A DNA stretch of 64,000 nucleotides from Edwardsiella anguillarum ET080813 (GTDB lineage Bacteria > Pseudomonadota > Gammaproteobacteria > Enterobacterales > Enterobacteriaceae). A model generated the notes under the pieces. That model saw nothing but the letters and a program-made list of their open reading frames with translations, was not told where the DNA came from and ran no database searches. Positions 40,096 to 49,068 of the stretch are shown in pieces. Where the stretch lies: the NCBI RefSeq assembly GCF_000264765.2, contig NZ_CP006664.1, positions 1,240,001-1,304,000 on the forward strand, in the 5' to 3' direction. The position numbers and the translations under genes are program-made. Position 1 is the first letter of the stretch. Each line of letters begins with the position of its first letter.

Positions 40096-40482
40096 TCAGC
40101 GACGCAGCGCGATAGCCTCGATTTCGATCTTCACATCTTTCGGCAGGCGAGCCACTTCAACGCAGGAGCGGGCCGGGAACGGCGCGCTGTGCTCATTAAA
40201 GAACGCTTCATAGGTGGCGTTCACCGTCGCAAAGTCATTCAGATCTTTAACGAATACGGTCGTCTTCACGATGCTGGCCACGCTCAGGCCGGCGGCTTCA
40301 ACGATCGCTTTCACGTTTTCCAGCGACTGACGGGCCTGGGCGGCCACATCGTCCGCAACCAGACCGGTTTTCGGGTCAACCGGGATCTGGCCGGAGGTGA
40401 TGATCATGTTGCCCAGATCAACGCCCTGTACATAAGGCCCAATGGCGGCCGGTGCGTGCTCAGTGCTGATGGTGCCAGACAT
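40096..40482 (-). CDS. ridA: 2-iminobutanoate/2-iminopropanoate deaminase RidA
   Basis: YjgF/YER057c/UK114 family protein of 128 residues that hydrolyses reactive enamine/imine intermediates made by PLP enzymes. Conserved features are GPYVQG (16-21), SGQIP and the substrate arginine in FPARSCVEVARLPKD (about 105). It is downstream of pyrBI, as in E. coli. The divergent neighbours include several PLP enzymes, but no functional link is needed. Confidence 0.96.
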   Translation of the reverse strand: MSGTISTEHAPAAIGPYVQGVDLGNMIITSGQIPVDPKTGLVADDVAAQARQSLENVKAIVEAAGLSVASIVKTTVFVKDLNDFATVNATYEAFFNEHSAPFPARSCVEVARLPKDVKIEIEAIALRR

Positions 40483-40582
40483 ATCTGCTCCTTAAGGATG
40501 GTAGGATGTGACGTTACCGCGGGACTACGGTAACCAGGCCCCATTATAAGGAGCCCGCACGGCAAATCCCACCCTGCCAGGA

Positions 40583-41044
40583 TCACTGTTCCATCACGGC
40601 GTGATGTTCAAACTCTTTCTCACAATACTTGCACTTAAGCAGCACCTCGCCGGCGCGGGCGCGCACGCTGAAGCTGGAGCAAACCGGCTCGCTGCGGCTG
40701 ATGCAGTTGCTGTTGGGGCAGGTCAGCACGCTGTCGATACGCTCCGGCAGGCTCGGCGCCATCTTGCGCACCACGCTGTAGTTCTCAATGCAGTTGACCG
40801 TGGCGCGCGGGGCATAAATCGCCAGCTGGTTCACCTGCTCCTCGCTGAGAAAGACATCCTCAATCTTGATCAAATCCTTACTGCCCTGTGCGTTAGAGGG
40901 CAGATTCAGGCCGATGGTGACCCGCCGGTTGGTCTCCGTCAGCTTGAACAGGGTCAGCAGCTTAAAGCCGACGTGCGCCGGGATATGGTCAATGACGGTG
41001 CCGCATTTAATCGCTTCAACCTGCAGTTTGTTGTCGTGAGTCAT
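40583..41044 (-). CDS. pyrI: Aspartate carbamoyltransferase regulatory subunit
   Basis: Regulatory subunit binding CTP, ATP and UTP and bridging catalytic trimers. The 153 residues match E. coli. The allosteric domain (about 1-100) is followed by a zinc domain with four cysteines (CPNSNC and CKYC). It is 12 bp after pyrB in one operon. Confidence 0.97.
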   Translation of the reverse strand: MTHDNKLQVEAIKCGTVIDHIPAHVGFKLLTLFKLTETNRRVTIGLNLPSNAQGSKDLIKIEDVFLSEEQVNQLAIYAPRATVNCIENYSVVRKMAPSLPERIDSVLTCPNSNCISRSEPVCSSFSVRARAGEVLLKCKYCEKEFEHHAVMEQ

Positions 41045-41056
41045 TTCGTTTCTCCC

Positions 41057-41992
41057 TTAGAAATTCAGTTCAGCGTTGAGGATCAGGGCCAGCAGCGCCT
41101 GACGGGCAAAGATGCCGTTGCCCGCCTGCTGGAAATAGTAGGCATAGGGGGTGGCGTCGACGTCGGGGGTGATCTCGTCGATACGCGGCAGCGGATGCAG
41201 CACTTTCAGGTTATCGCGCGCGCCCTCCAGCATCGCGGCGCGCAGAATGAACTGCGACTTAACGTTGGCGTATTCGGAGGAGTCCAGACGCTCTTTCTGT
41301 ACTCGAGTCATGTACAGGATATCCAGCTGCGGCATCACCTCTTCAAGGGTTTCATGCAGGCTGTAGGCGATCCCCTTCTCCTCCAGCATGGTCAGGATAT
41401 AGTCCGGCATCGCCAGGGCCTGCGGGGCGATGAAGAAGAAGCGGTTACCCTCAAACTTGGCCAGCGCCTGGGTCAGGGAGTGCACGGTACGGCCATACTT
41501 CAGGTCGCCGACCATGGCGATGTTGATGTTGTTCAGGCGCCCCTGGGTCTCCTGGATAGTAAACAGATCCAGCAGCGTCTGGGTCGGGTGCTGGTTGGCG
41601 CCGTCGCCGGCGTTGACCACCGGGATGCGGCCGCAGAACTCCGTGGCCAGACGGGCGGCCCCTTCCTGTGGGTGACGCATCACGATGGCGTCGACGTAGG
41701 TGCCGATCACCGAGATGGTATCCGCCAGCGTCTCCCCCTTCTTGCCCAGCGAGGTGTTGCTGCTGTCGGCAAAGCCGACCACCGAGGCGCCCAGGCGGTG
41801 CATGGCGGTTTCAAAAGAGAGGCGGGTACGGGTGGAGGCCTCAAAGAACAGGCTGGCGATCACCTTGTGGCGCAGCAGCTCCGGCTGCGGCGTAGCCTTC
41901 AGGCGGGCGGCGGTATCCAGCACCAGCTCAAGCTCGCTGCGGCTCAGATCGTTGATGGAGATAATATCTTTTAGATACAAGGGATTGGCCAT
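41057..41992 (-). CDS. pyrB: Aspartate carbamoyltransferase catalytic subunit
   Basis: Catalyses the committed step of pyrimidine synthesis from carbamoyl phosphate and aspartate. The 311 residues match E. coli. The carbamoyl phosphate motif STRTRLSFE lies at about 53-61, with HPTQTLLDL and HPLPRIDEI further on. Expression is governed by the pyrL leader upstream. Confidence 0.97.
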   Translation of the reverse strand: MANPLYLKDIISINDLSRSELELVLDTAARLKATPQPELLRHKVIASLFFEASTRTRLSFETAMHRLGASVVGFADSSNTSLGKKGETLADTISVIGTYVDAIVMRHPQEGAARLATEFCGRIPVVNAGDGANQHPTQTLLDLFTIQETQGRLNNINIAMVGDLKYGRTVHSLTQALAKFEGNRFFFIAPQALAMPDYILTMLEEKGIAYSLHETLEEVMPQLDILYMTRVQKERLDSSEYANVKSQFILRAAMLEGARDNLKVLHPLPRIDEITPDVDATPYAYYFQQAGNGIFARQALLALILNAELNF

Positions 41993-42071
41993 TGGTATTC
42001 TCCTGTTCTGGCGCCGGCATCGCGCGGCGCGGGCATACTGTTCACTCGGGTTAATTTTTCAACTTGCCGTA

Positions 42072-42218
42072 TTACGGGCAAAAAAAAACCCCTCCAATGA
42101 GGGGTTTTCTACGATCGTGAATGCGACGGGAGAAAAACGGCCGGTGGCTGCCCTGATGGGGCAGATTCTTCGGTCGCATCACGACCGATAAACCACAATA
42201 GCCAACGCTGTTTCTCAT
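42072..42218 (-). CDS. pyrL: pyrBI operon leader peptide
   Basis: A 48-residue reading frame begins at an ATG after GGGAGA and ends in PLIGGVFFCP, reading through the attenuator stem. This layout matches E. coli pyrL (44 residues), where translation coupled to UTP-sensitive RNA polymerase pausing decides readthrough into pyrB. The sequence is little conserved otherwise, as usual for leaders. The ATG at 42218 sits about 20 bases after the predicted transcription start. Confidence 0.8.
   Translation of the reverse strand: MRNSVGYCGLSVVMRPKNLPHQGSHRPFFSRRIHDRRKPLIGGVFFCP
42080..42106 (-). terminator. pyrBI attenuator
   Basis: On the minus strand AACCCCTC-ATTG-GAGGGGTT is followed by a nine-base U tract (A run at 42080-42088). 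The stem overlaps the end of the leader reading frame, so a closely following ribosome would prevent it forming when UTP is low. Confidence 0.92.
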
Positions 42219-42243
42219 GCTGTCTCCCGGCAAATTGTCCGGC

Positions 42244-42271
42244 ATTATACTCAGCGCTCGCCTCGCCGCAA
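42244..42271 (-). promoter_or_regulatory. pyrBI promoter
   Basis: TATAAT (42244-42249 on the minus strand) and TTGCGG (42266-42271) are separated by 16 bp. The stretch TATAATGCCGGACAATTTG resembles the known pyrBI start region, where UTP-sensitive reiterative initiation occurs in E. coli. Confidence 0.8.
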
Positions 42272-42381
42272 GCACAATCTTCCCCGGTGATTGATTTAGC
42301 GCAAACGGTTACCCGATTAATAAAGCGCCCATTTGATTAATCGTTGCACCGGCGCGGGCGCCTGCTGGATTAGCGCAGCCG

Positions 42382-44328
42382 TTAACCCAGCAGCACGCCG
42401 CGGTATCGGTGCAGCACATCGGCAAGCTGATACAGCGGCTGCAGCGCGGCGGCGGCGGTGCCCTGCCGCGCCAGCGCATCGGCATAGCCGCTCAGCCCCG
42501 TCGTCAGCCGTAGCAGGGCGCCGCGGCGCCGCGCCGCACCGCGCCCGGTCAAGAGCCGGGTCGCCGCCGTATCGATCGCGCGCAGCCGCCCGGCGTCGTA
42601 CGGCAGCGCCGGGTGCGCCAAACGCTGCTGCAGGACGATCAGCGTCAGCGCCAGGCGGTAACGCCCGATGTCATCGGGAAACAGCGTCAGCAGCAAGAAC
42701 AGCTGGCGGTAGAGAGCCGGCAGCAGATTTCCGCGCGTCCCCTCTCCCCGCAGGGCCGCCACCGCGCCGAACGCCAGGCGCCGCATCAGCGTTCGACCGG
42801 TGCGGGCACGCGAATGATCGCGCACCGCCAGCAGCACCACCAGCGCCAGTAGGCAGCCGATCACCTGGCCGATGGCGCTGTCGACAAAGCTCTCGATCGG
42901 AAAACGCATCGGGTTGCTGAGCACCAGAATATTCAGGGTCGAGGCCAGCGTTCCCAGCGATCCCAGACGACGCTTTTGCACCTCCATCCCGCAGATAAAG
43001 CTCAGCGCGCCCAGGCTCAGGCACAGCAGCACCAGGCTTTGCTGGGTGGCGGGGAGGATCAGCGTGTAGTACAGCGCGCCGACCGGCAGCGCCACCAGTG
43101 AGCCCATCAAGAAGTCGATCGCCGCCATCCGCGGGTTGGGGGTGCGCACCGCCAGCGAGGTCACTACTGCGATCATGATCATGCAACCGCTGCCCGCGTT
43201 CCAGCCGCTCCACAGCCAAAACAGCGCACCCAGCGAGGTGGCCAGCCAGGTGCGCAGGCCATTGATCAGCGCATGGTGCCCCTGGGCGGAGTAGAGCTGG
43301 CGCGGCGCGGCGTCGTGGGCGAGGATCGCCGCCTCATGCCGCCCGATACGGACGTTGCTCGCCACCCCCTTGGCCAGCAGCTGCAGCTGGCTGGCGCCGT
43401 CGATCCAGCCGATCAGCGCGGGCGGTAGCTGATGTCCCCCGTGCGTCGCCAGCAGGCGACGCAGCTGTTTTAAGCGTTGATAGGCCTCCGCAGGCGTCTT
43501 GGCCGGGGCGGCTATCAGGGTCAAAAACGGCGCCGGCAGCGCCGTCGGCGTCTGACGCTGGGTGAGGAAAATTTCACACGCCCGGGTGATCAGGGTCAGC
43601 GATAGGGTGTGCAGCGCCGCCAGCCGGCGACAGGCGCGCGGCCAGCGGGACGACTCCAGCGCCAGGCTGGCGCGCATCCCCTCCAGCGTATGGCTCTCCC
43701 GGATCAGCCCGTGCCAGTGCCGATCGACGGCGTCACTGTCGCGCCCGTCGACGCAGCGCTGCAGCAGGCGTAGCTGACCGAGCAGCATTCCGCCGACGAC
43801 GCGATCCACCTCGCCCTTGATCGAGCGCGGCGCCAGCAGCGTATCGGCCAGCACCGCGCAGACGATCCCCAGCACGATCTCGCCGCAGCGCTCCAGGGCC
43901 AGCTGTAGGATAAACTGCGGCTCGCCGAGGCAGGAGACGACGATGATCAGCGCCGTATAGCCGGAGAGTCCCAGCGCATAGGCGTTCTCCATACGCACCA
44001 GCGACGACAGCCAGGTGCAGACGCCCGCCCACAGGCAGCACAGCAGGATCATCAGCAGCGGCGCGCGGATCAACAGCATCATCAGCAGCAGCGCGCACAG
44101 GGAGCCCAGCACCGTGCCGATGATACGCAGCCAGCCGCGGTAGCGAATGGCGCCGGCAAAGGGTTCACCGCCGGCGGCAAAGGCCGGTCCGGCGGCCACC
44201 AGGGCGGCGGTCAGCGCCGACCAGCGCGGCGTCTGCAGGCCGAAATAGAACCCGAGCAGCAGCGACAGGACGATCGCCAGCGTCAGCTTGCAGGCAAAGC
44301 GCAGGTGGAGTACACGTGGATGCAGCAT
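42382..44328 (-). CDS. aaeB: p-Hydroxybenzoic acid efflux subunit AaeB (FUSC family)
   Basis: Inner-membrane transporter of 648 residues (E. coli 655) exporting aromatic carboxylic acids together with AaeA. The ATG at 44328 ([20 protein letters not shown]) is chosen because the longer frame overlaps aaeA. Two FUSC blocks, each with several helices (about 10-160 and 355-520), alternate with cytosolic regions. The final gene of aaeXAB. Confidence 0.9.
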   Translation of the reverse strand: MLHPRVLHLRFACKLTLAIVLSLLLGFYFGLQTPRWSALTAALVAAGPAFAAGGEPFAGAIRYRGWLRIIGTVLGSLCALLLMMLLIRAPLLMILLCCLWAGVCTWLSSLVRMENAYALGLSGYTALIIVVSCLGEPQFILQLALERCGEIVLGIVCAVLADTLLAPRSIKGEVDRVVGGMLLGQLRLLQRCVDGRDSDAVDRHWHGLIRESHTLEGMRASLALESSRWPRACRRLAALHTLSLTLITRACEIFLTQRQTPTALPAPFLTLIAAPAKTPAEAYQRLKQLRRLLATHGGHQLPPALIGWIDGASQLQLLAKGVASNVRIGRHEAAILAHDAAPRQLYSAQGHHALINGLRTWLATSLGALFWLWSGWNAGSGCMIMIAVVTSLAVRTPNPRMAAIDFLMGSLVALPVGALYYTLILPATQQSLVLLCLSLGALSFICGMEVQKRRLGSLGTLASTLNILVLSNPMRFPIESFVDSAIGQVIGCLLALVVLLAVRDHSRARTGRTLMRRLAFGAVAALRGEGTRGNLLPALYRQLFLLLTLFPDDIGRYRLALTLIVLQQRLAHPALPYDAGRLRAIDTAATRLLTGRGAARRRGALLRLTTGLSGYADALARQGTAAAALQPLYQLADVLHRYRGVLLG

Positions 44329-44341
44329 CTTCGCCCCCAGC

Positions 44342-45277
44342 TCAGCCGAACTCGCGCAGACGCTGCAGCAGGCGCCGATACGGCGCCGGACGCGCGGCCT
44401 GTGTCTCACCGCCGGTGCCGATCACCACCGTCGCCGTGGTACCCGCCGGATAGGGATGCGCCTGGGTCGCCGCATCCAGGCGAATACGTACCGGCACCCG
44501 CTGCGCCAGACGTACCCACTCCAGATTGGAGTCCACCGTCGCCAGCCCTTTGCGCCCCGGCGTCGCGCTGCTGTCGTTGACCCCGGCGGAGATGCTGTCT
44601 ACCGTGCCGTGCAGAATGCGATCGCTGCCCAGCGGGGTGATCTGCGCCGGTGAGCCGCGGCGCACTCCGGCCAGCTTGGTCTCCTCCATATAGGCCTGCA
44701 CGTAAAAGCTGTTCTGCTTAATCAGCGCCACGGCGTTAACCCCGCGGTTGATAAACTCGCCGCCGTGAACCTGCAGGTTGGTCACCCAGCCGCTGGCCGG
44801 CGCCCGCACCACCGTGCGCTCCAGATCCAGCTGCGCCAAGGTTCGGGTCGCCTGCGCTCGGGCCAACTGTTGCTCGGCCGCCGCCAGCGCGCTGTAGGCG
44901 AGATCGATGCTCTCCTGGGCGACGATGCGCCCACCCAGCTCGGCCCGGCGCTGCGACTCTCGCCGTTTCTCCGTCACCAGCGCCTGATAGTAGCGCTCGT
45001 CCGCCTCGGCCTGCGCCAGCGCCGCGCGGTAGCGCTGCGGATCGATGCGAAACAGCACCGCCCCCTGCGCCACCCGCTGGTTATCCTGTACCTGCACGTT
45101 CTCCACCAGCCCGCTGACATCGGGGGCGATGGCAACCACGTCGGCGCTGAAACGCGCGTCCCGCGTCCAGGGAGAGGCGGTATAGAACACCCAGGCCTTG
45201 AAGACCGCCAGCGCGGCCAGCGCCAGTAAGGCCAGCGTAATGGCCACTCGCGTCATGCGTCCAATCCAACGCTTCAC
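44342..45277 (-). CDS. aaeA: p-Hydroxybenzoic acid efflux subunit AaeA
   Basis: Membrane-fusion protein of 311 residues (E. coli 310). It has a single N-terminal anchor (about 10-30), a biotinyl-lipoyl-like domain ([20 protein letters not shown]), an alpha-helical hairpin (about 85-145) and a beta-barrel ([16 protein letters not shown]). It forms the periplasmic part of the pump with AaeB. Confidence 0.94.
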   Translation of the reverse strand: MKRWIGRMTRVAITLALLALAALAVFKAWVFYTASPWTRDARFSADVVAIAPDVSGLVENVQVQDNQRVAQGAVLFRIDPQRYRAALAQAEADERYYQALVTEKRRESQRRAELGGRIVAQESIDLAYSALAAAEQQLARAQATRTLAQLDLERTVVRAPASGWVTNLQVHGGEFINRGVNAVALIKQNSFYVQAYMEETKLAGVRRGSPAQITPLGSDRILHGTVDSISAGVNDSSATPGRKGLATVDSNLEWVRLAQRVPVRIRLDAATQAHPYPAGTTATVVIGTGGETQAARPAPYRRLLQRLREFG

Positions 45278-45287
45278 AAAACCCCCT

Positions 45288-45491
45288 TCAGATAAAAAGC
45301 CAGCTCACCAGATAAAACAGACACCCGTACAGCGCGCAGTTAAACAGCGCGGGGTGCCAAATCATGTCGTACAGCCCGCTGGGCTGCAGCAGACGCCGCA
45401 GCAGCCAGAACAAGGGCAGAGCCGCCAGCAGCGCAAAAAAGGCCGGCGGAAAAGAGAGGCCAAACAGCACCATCACGGGCAGCGTTCCCAT
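45288..45491 (-). CDS. aaeX: Small membrane protein AaeX
   Basis: A 67-residue protein with two predicted helices (about 3-26 and 47-65), matching E. coli AaeX in length and in [16 protein letters not shown] and WHPALFN. The start at 45491 ([13 protein letters not shown]) is preferred to the longer frame from 45539. It is first in aaeXAB; its own function is not known. Confidence 0.9.
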   Translation of the reverse strand: MGTLPVMVLFGLSFPPAFFALLAALPLFWLLRRLLQPSGLYDMIWHPALFNCALYGCLFYLVSWLFI

Positions 45492-45668
45492 GGCAAAATC
45501 CTTACTTAACGACGCATGCCCGCACGAAGCTGACGACAAAAGACGGCGGACAGAGAAAAGGGGTGGCGGTTACGCGATGTGCGCCGCAGGCGCAGGGCGG
45601 AACAGATGCGCCCCGACATCGGCGGCGCAGGGACATGTTAGCCTAATGCGCCGCGTGGATATATAATC

Positions 45669-45684
45669 TGTGACGCAAATCACT
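45669..45684. promoter_or_regulatory. Candidate CRP-binding site upstream of aae genes
   Basis: TGTGACGCAAATCACT matches TGTGA-N6-TCACA with one mismatch, about 114 bp before aaeR. Confidence 0.55.
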
Positions 45685-45688
45685 TTTT

Positions 45689-45730
45689 ATTGTAAATAAA
45701 CAATCAGCGGTGATTATCTATTGTCGATAA
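45689..45730. promoter_or_regulatory. Candidate AaeR operator region
   Basis: Two AT-rich inverted repeats lie here: ATTGT-N6-ACAAT (45689-45704) and TTATC-N7-GATAA (45714-45730). The second contains a T-N11-A core as used by LysR-type regulators. Position upstream of aaeR and aaeX fits autoregulation and activation. Confidence 0.45.
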
Positions 45731-45797
45731 GAAAAAATGCGCATAAAACAGGCAGATGGTTCTGAATTCGGCCACCACCATTAAGACAGGATTAAAA

Positions 45798-46718
45798 ATG
45801 GAGCGATTAAAGCGTATGGCCATCTTCGCTCGGGTGGTCGAGTGCGGCTCGTTTACCGGCGCCGCAGCGCAGCTGGCGATGAGCGTGTCATCCATTAGCC
45901 AGACCATTACCAAGCTGGAGCGCGCCCTGCAGATCAGGCTGCTCAACCGCAGCACCCGCCGCATCAGCCTGACCGAAGCTGGACGCATCTATTATCAGGG
46001 CTGTCGCAAGATGCTGCAGGAGGCCCAGGAGGTGCACGAACAGCTGTACGCCTATAACAATACCCCCAGCGGCACCCTGCGCATCGGCTGCTCGGCCACC
46101 ATGGCGCAAAACGTTCTGGCGCCGATCAGCGCCCGGATGCTGGCCGAATATCCCGGGCTGTCGGTCAACCTGGTCACCGGCGTCCCGGCGCCCGACCTGA
46201 TCGCCGACGGGCTGGATCTGGTAGTCCGCGCCGGCGATCTCCAGGACTCACGCCTGTTCTGCCGCGCCCTGGGCGCCATGCCCATGGTGATCTGCGCCGC
46301 CAAAGGCTACCTGCAGCGACACGGAACCCCGGAGAGTCCCGCCGAGCTGGGCAGCTATAGCTGGCTCAACTTTAGCGGCCAGCCCGCCCACGACCTGACG
46401 CTGATCGCCCCGGAGGGGGAGTCGCTGCGGCTGATGCCCAGCGGACGCTTCCACACCAATGATGCTCAGACCCTGCTGAGCTGGCTGAACGCCGGGGCCG
46501 GGATCACCTATCTGCCGCTGATGTGGGTGATCGACGCGGTGCGGCGTAAAGAGGTCGAGATCCTGTTCCCCCAGTACCAGTCCACCCCGCGCCCGGTGTA
46601 TGCGCTGTACGCCCAAAAGGCACACCTGCCCGTCAAGCTGCGTCTCTGTCTAGAGTACCTAAGCGACTATTTTGCCCAGATGGCAGACACCTTCCGCGAT
46701 ACCCGCCAGGAGAAATAG
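45798..46718 (+). CDS. aaeR: LysR-type activator AaeR
   Basis: DNA-binding activator of aaeXAB responding to aromatic carboxylic acids. The ATG at 45798 (MERLKRMAIFARVVECGSF) follows ACAGGA and matches the E. coli start; the longer frame is rejected. A winged helix-turn-helix covers about 1-60 and an effector-binding domain about 90-295. The 306 residues compare with 309. Confidence 0.94.
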   Translation: MERLKRMAIFARVVECGSFTGAAAQLAMSVSSISQTITKLERALQIRLLNRSTRRISLTEAGRIYYQGCRKMLQEAQEVHEQLYAYNNTPSGTLRIGCSATMAQNVLAPISARMLAEYPGLSVNLVTGVPAPDLIADGLDLVVRAGDLQDSRLFCRALGAMPMVICAAKGYLQRHGTPESPAELGSYSWLNFSGQPAHDLTLIAPEGESLRLMPSGRFHTNDAQTLLSWLNAGAGITYLPLMWVIDAVRRKEVEILFPQYQSTPRPVYALYAQKAHLPVKLRLCLEYLSDYFAQMADTFRDTRQEK

Positions 46719-46719
46719 C

Positions 46720-46743
46720 GCGGGCCGGCAAATGCCGGCCCGC
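46720..46743. terminator. Stem-loop between convergent aaeR and tldD
   Basis: GCGGGCCGGCA and TGCCGGCCCGC form an 11-bp perfect stem around AA, immediately after the aaeR stop. No U tract follows on either strand; its strength suggests transcription pausing or mRNA protection. Confidence 0.5.
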
Positions 46744-46772
46744 GGGACATACCGTGGCGAATCGCGCCGAAC

Positions 46773-48218
46773 TCAGGCGGTGCCGCCGACGGTCATCGCA
46801 TCCAGCTTCAGCGTCGGCTGGCCGACGCCGACCGGCACGCTCTGCCCCTCTTTTCCGCAGACCCCGACGCCCTTATCCAGCGCTAGATCGTTGCCGACCA
46901 TCGAGATCTGCTGCATCGCCTCAATGCCGGAGCCGATCAGGGTCGCCCCCTTCACCGGATGGGTGATCCGTCCCTTCTCGATCAGATAGGCTTCCGAAGT
47001 GGAGAAGACAAACTTACCGGAGGTGATATCGACCTGACCACCGGCGAAGTTAGGGGCATACAACCCATACTCCACGCTCTCGATAATCGCCTGCGGCGTG
47101 CTCTCGCCGGCCAGCATATAGGTGTTGGTCATCCGCGGCATCGGCAGGTGGGCATAGGATTCGCGGCGGCCGTTGCCGGTCGGCGCCATCCCCATCAGGC
47201 GGGCGTTGAGCTTATCCTGCATATAGCCGCGCAGCACTCCGTTCTCAATCAGCACGTTGTACTGGCCGGGCACCCCTTCGTCGTCCACCGCCAGCGAGCC
47301 GCGCCGCGCCTCCAGCGTACCGTCGTCCACCACGGTACACAGCGGCGAGGCCACCTGCTGGCCCAGCTGACCGCTGAACACGGAGGTGCCGCGCCGGTTA
47401 AAGTCCCCCTCCAGCCCGTGGCCGACCGCCTCGTGCAGCAGCACCCCCGGCCAGCCGGCGCCGAGCACCACCGGCATGGTACCGGCCGGCGCCGCCTTGG
47501 CGTGCAGGTTGACCAGCGCCATGCGTACCGCCTCGCGCGCATAAGCATCGGCACACACCTCGCCGTCGCGGGGGGTCAGGAAGTAGTCATAGCCAAAGCG
47601 GCCGCCGCCGCCGCTGCTGCCGCGCTCACGGCGGCCATCCTGCTCTACCAGCACGCTGACGGAGAGGCGCACCAGCGGCCGTACGTCCGCCGCCAGCGTG
47701 CCGTCGCTGGCGGCCACCAGCACCAGCTCATACACCCCGGTCAGGCTGGCGTTCACCTCCTGAACCCGGGCATCGGCCGCCCGCGCCACCCGATCGACCT
47801 GCGCCAGCAGCGCGATCTTCTCCTCGCGCGGCAGGCTATCGAGCGGGGAGTGCGTGCCGTAGCGGGAAACCGCCTTGAGCCCTCCCAGGGTGTGCGCCCG
47901 CCCATCGCCCTGCTCACGCACGATGCTGCGCGCGGCGTGGGCACTCTGGGTCAGCGCCTGCAGGGTTATCTGATCGGCATAGGCGAACCCGGTCTTTTCA
48001 CCGTGGATGGCCCGCACCCCCACCCCCTGATCGATATGGTAAGAGCCCTCTTTAATGATGCGATCTTCCAATACCCAGGATTCGTGGACGCTGGACTGAA
48101 AATAGAGATCGGCATAGTCCAGGCGGCGGGCGTTCAACTGCCCCAAGACATTATATAAATCCTGATGATTCAGGTTATTGGCAGCCAGTAACTGCTCACT
48201 GACAAACGTCAGACTCAT
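46773..48218 (-). CDS. tldD: Metalloprotease TldD
   Basis: Catalytic half of the TldD/TldE zinc protease that trims microcin and CcdA-like peptides. The length of 481 residues equals E. coli. The metal-binding [11 protein letters not shown] motif (about 262-272) holds the HExxxH residues, and a C-terminal cysteine-containing segment ([12 protein letters not shown]) follows. It starts seven bases after the nitrilase gene; tldE (pmbA) is not in the window. Confidence 0.96.
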   Translation of the reverse strand: MSLTFVSEQLLAANNLNHQDLYNVLGQLNARRLDYADLYFQSSVHESWVLEDRIIKEGSYHIDQGVGVRAIHGEKTGFAYADQITLQALTQSAHAARSIVREQGDGRAHTLGGLKAVSRYGTHSPLDSLPREEKIALLAQVDRVARAADARVQEVNASLTGVYELVLVAASDGTLAADVRPLVRLSVSVLVEQDGRRERGSSGGGGRFGYDYFLTPRDGEVCADAYAREAVRMALVNLHAKAAPAGTMPVVLGAGWPGVLLHEAVGHGLEGDFNRRGTSVFSGQLGQQVASPLCTVVDDGTLEARRGSLAVDDEGVPGQYNVLIENGVLRGYMQDKLNARLMGMAPTGNGRRESYAHLPMPRMTNTYMLAGESTPQAIIESVEYGLYAPNFAGGQVDITSGKFVFSTSEAYLIEKGRITHPVKGATLIGSGIEAMQQISMVGNDLALDKGVGVCGKEGQSVPVGVGQPTLKLDAMTVGGTA

Positions 48219-48225
48219 GGTGTTT

Positions 48226-49068
48226 TTACCCTTGGTGAAGATGGATCAGCTCAGGCTGGAATCGGTTGTGCTGTGCCAGCGGCATCTGCCCGCGCAGCAC
48301 GCTCAGTGAGTTGGTGTTCACTTTAATCTTTATCGGCCGTACGGCATCGGCGTTCTGCTGCAGCACGCGGCCCCAGCCGTCCACCGCCATGCTGTGGCCC
48401 CAGGTACGCCGGGTCGCGCCGTGGCTGCCGACCTGGGCCGGCGCCAGGATATAGCACTGGTTTTCAATCGCCCGGGCGCGCAGCAGCACCTCCCAGTGCG
48501 CCTCGCCCGTCACCCGGGTAAAGGCGGCCGGCACCGAGATAAGCTCCGCCCCCTGCGCGCGCAGCGCCTGGAACAGTCCGGGAAAGCGCAGATCGTAGCA
48601 GATGGTCATCCCCAGACGCCCCACAGGCGTATCCACCACCGTCAGCAGTTCGCCATGGCGGTAAACGTCAGACTCACGATAGCGGCCATGCGCGTCACGC
48701 ACCTCGACGTCGAACATGTGCAGCTTGTCGTAGCGGGCGCGCAGCGCGCCGCCGTCATCAAACAGCAGGCTACTTGAGGTAATGCAGCCGGCGTCCTCGC
48801 GGCTGTATAGCGGCATCGAACCGACCAACAGCCACACCCCGTAGCGGCGCGCCAGCTCGCGCACCGCCGCCTGGAGCGGACCGTCACCCTCCCGCTCGGC
48901 GTGCTGGCGGTACCCCGCGGCGTCGCTGAACAGCAGCGCATTCTCCGGGGTCAGCGCCAGCCTGATATTGCCGTTGAGCTGCTTCAACTGCTGCTCAATC
49001 TGCGCCAGGTTGGCGCGGCTGTTTTCACCGCTACACAGTTGCAGTAAGGCGACGTTGGCATTCCTCAT
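48226..49068 (-). CDS. Carbon-nitrogen hydrolase (nitrilase family)
   Basis: Cytosolic amidase-like enzyme of 280 residues with the nitrilase triad: Glu in PENALLF (about 43), Lys in YDKLHMFDV (about 115) and Cys in ICYDLRFP (about 156). It resembles the Nit1/YbeM group, some of which hydrolyse deaminated glutathione, so a metabolite-repair role is possible. Its ATG overlaps the yhdP stop (ATGA), and it sits between yhdP and tldD, which are adjacent in E. coli. Confidence 0.87.
   Translation of the reverse strand: MRNANVALLQLCSGENSRANLAQIEQQLKQLNGNIRLALTPENALLFSDAAGYRQHAEREGDGPLQAAVRELARRYGVWLLVGSMPLYSREDAGCITSSSLLFDDGGALRARYDKLHMFDVEVRDAHGRYRESDVYRHGELLTVVDTPVGRLGMTICYDLRFPGLFQALRAQGAELISVPAAFTRVTGEAHWEVLLRARAIENQCYILAPAQVGSHGATRRTWGHSMAVDGWGRVLQQNADAVRPIKIKVNTNSLSVLRGQMPLAQHNRFQPELIHLHQG

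Larger units (their letters stand above)
45492..45797. other. aaeX-aaeR divergent regulatory region
   Basis: No gene seen. It holds a CRP-like site and candidate LysR-type operators, listed separately. Confidence 0.5.
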
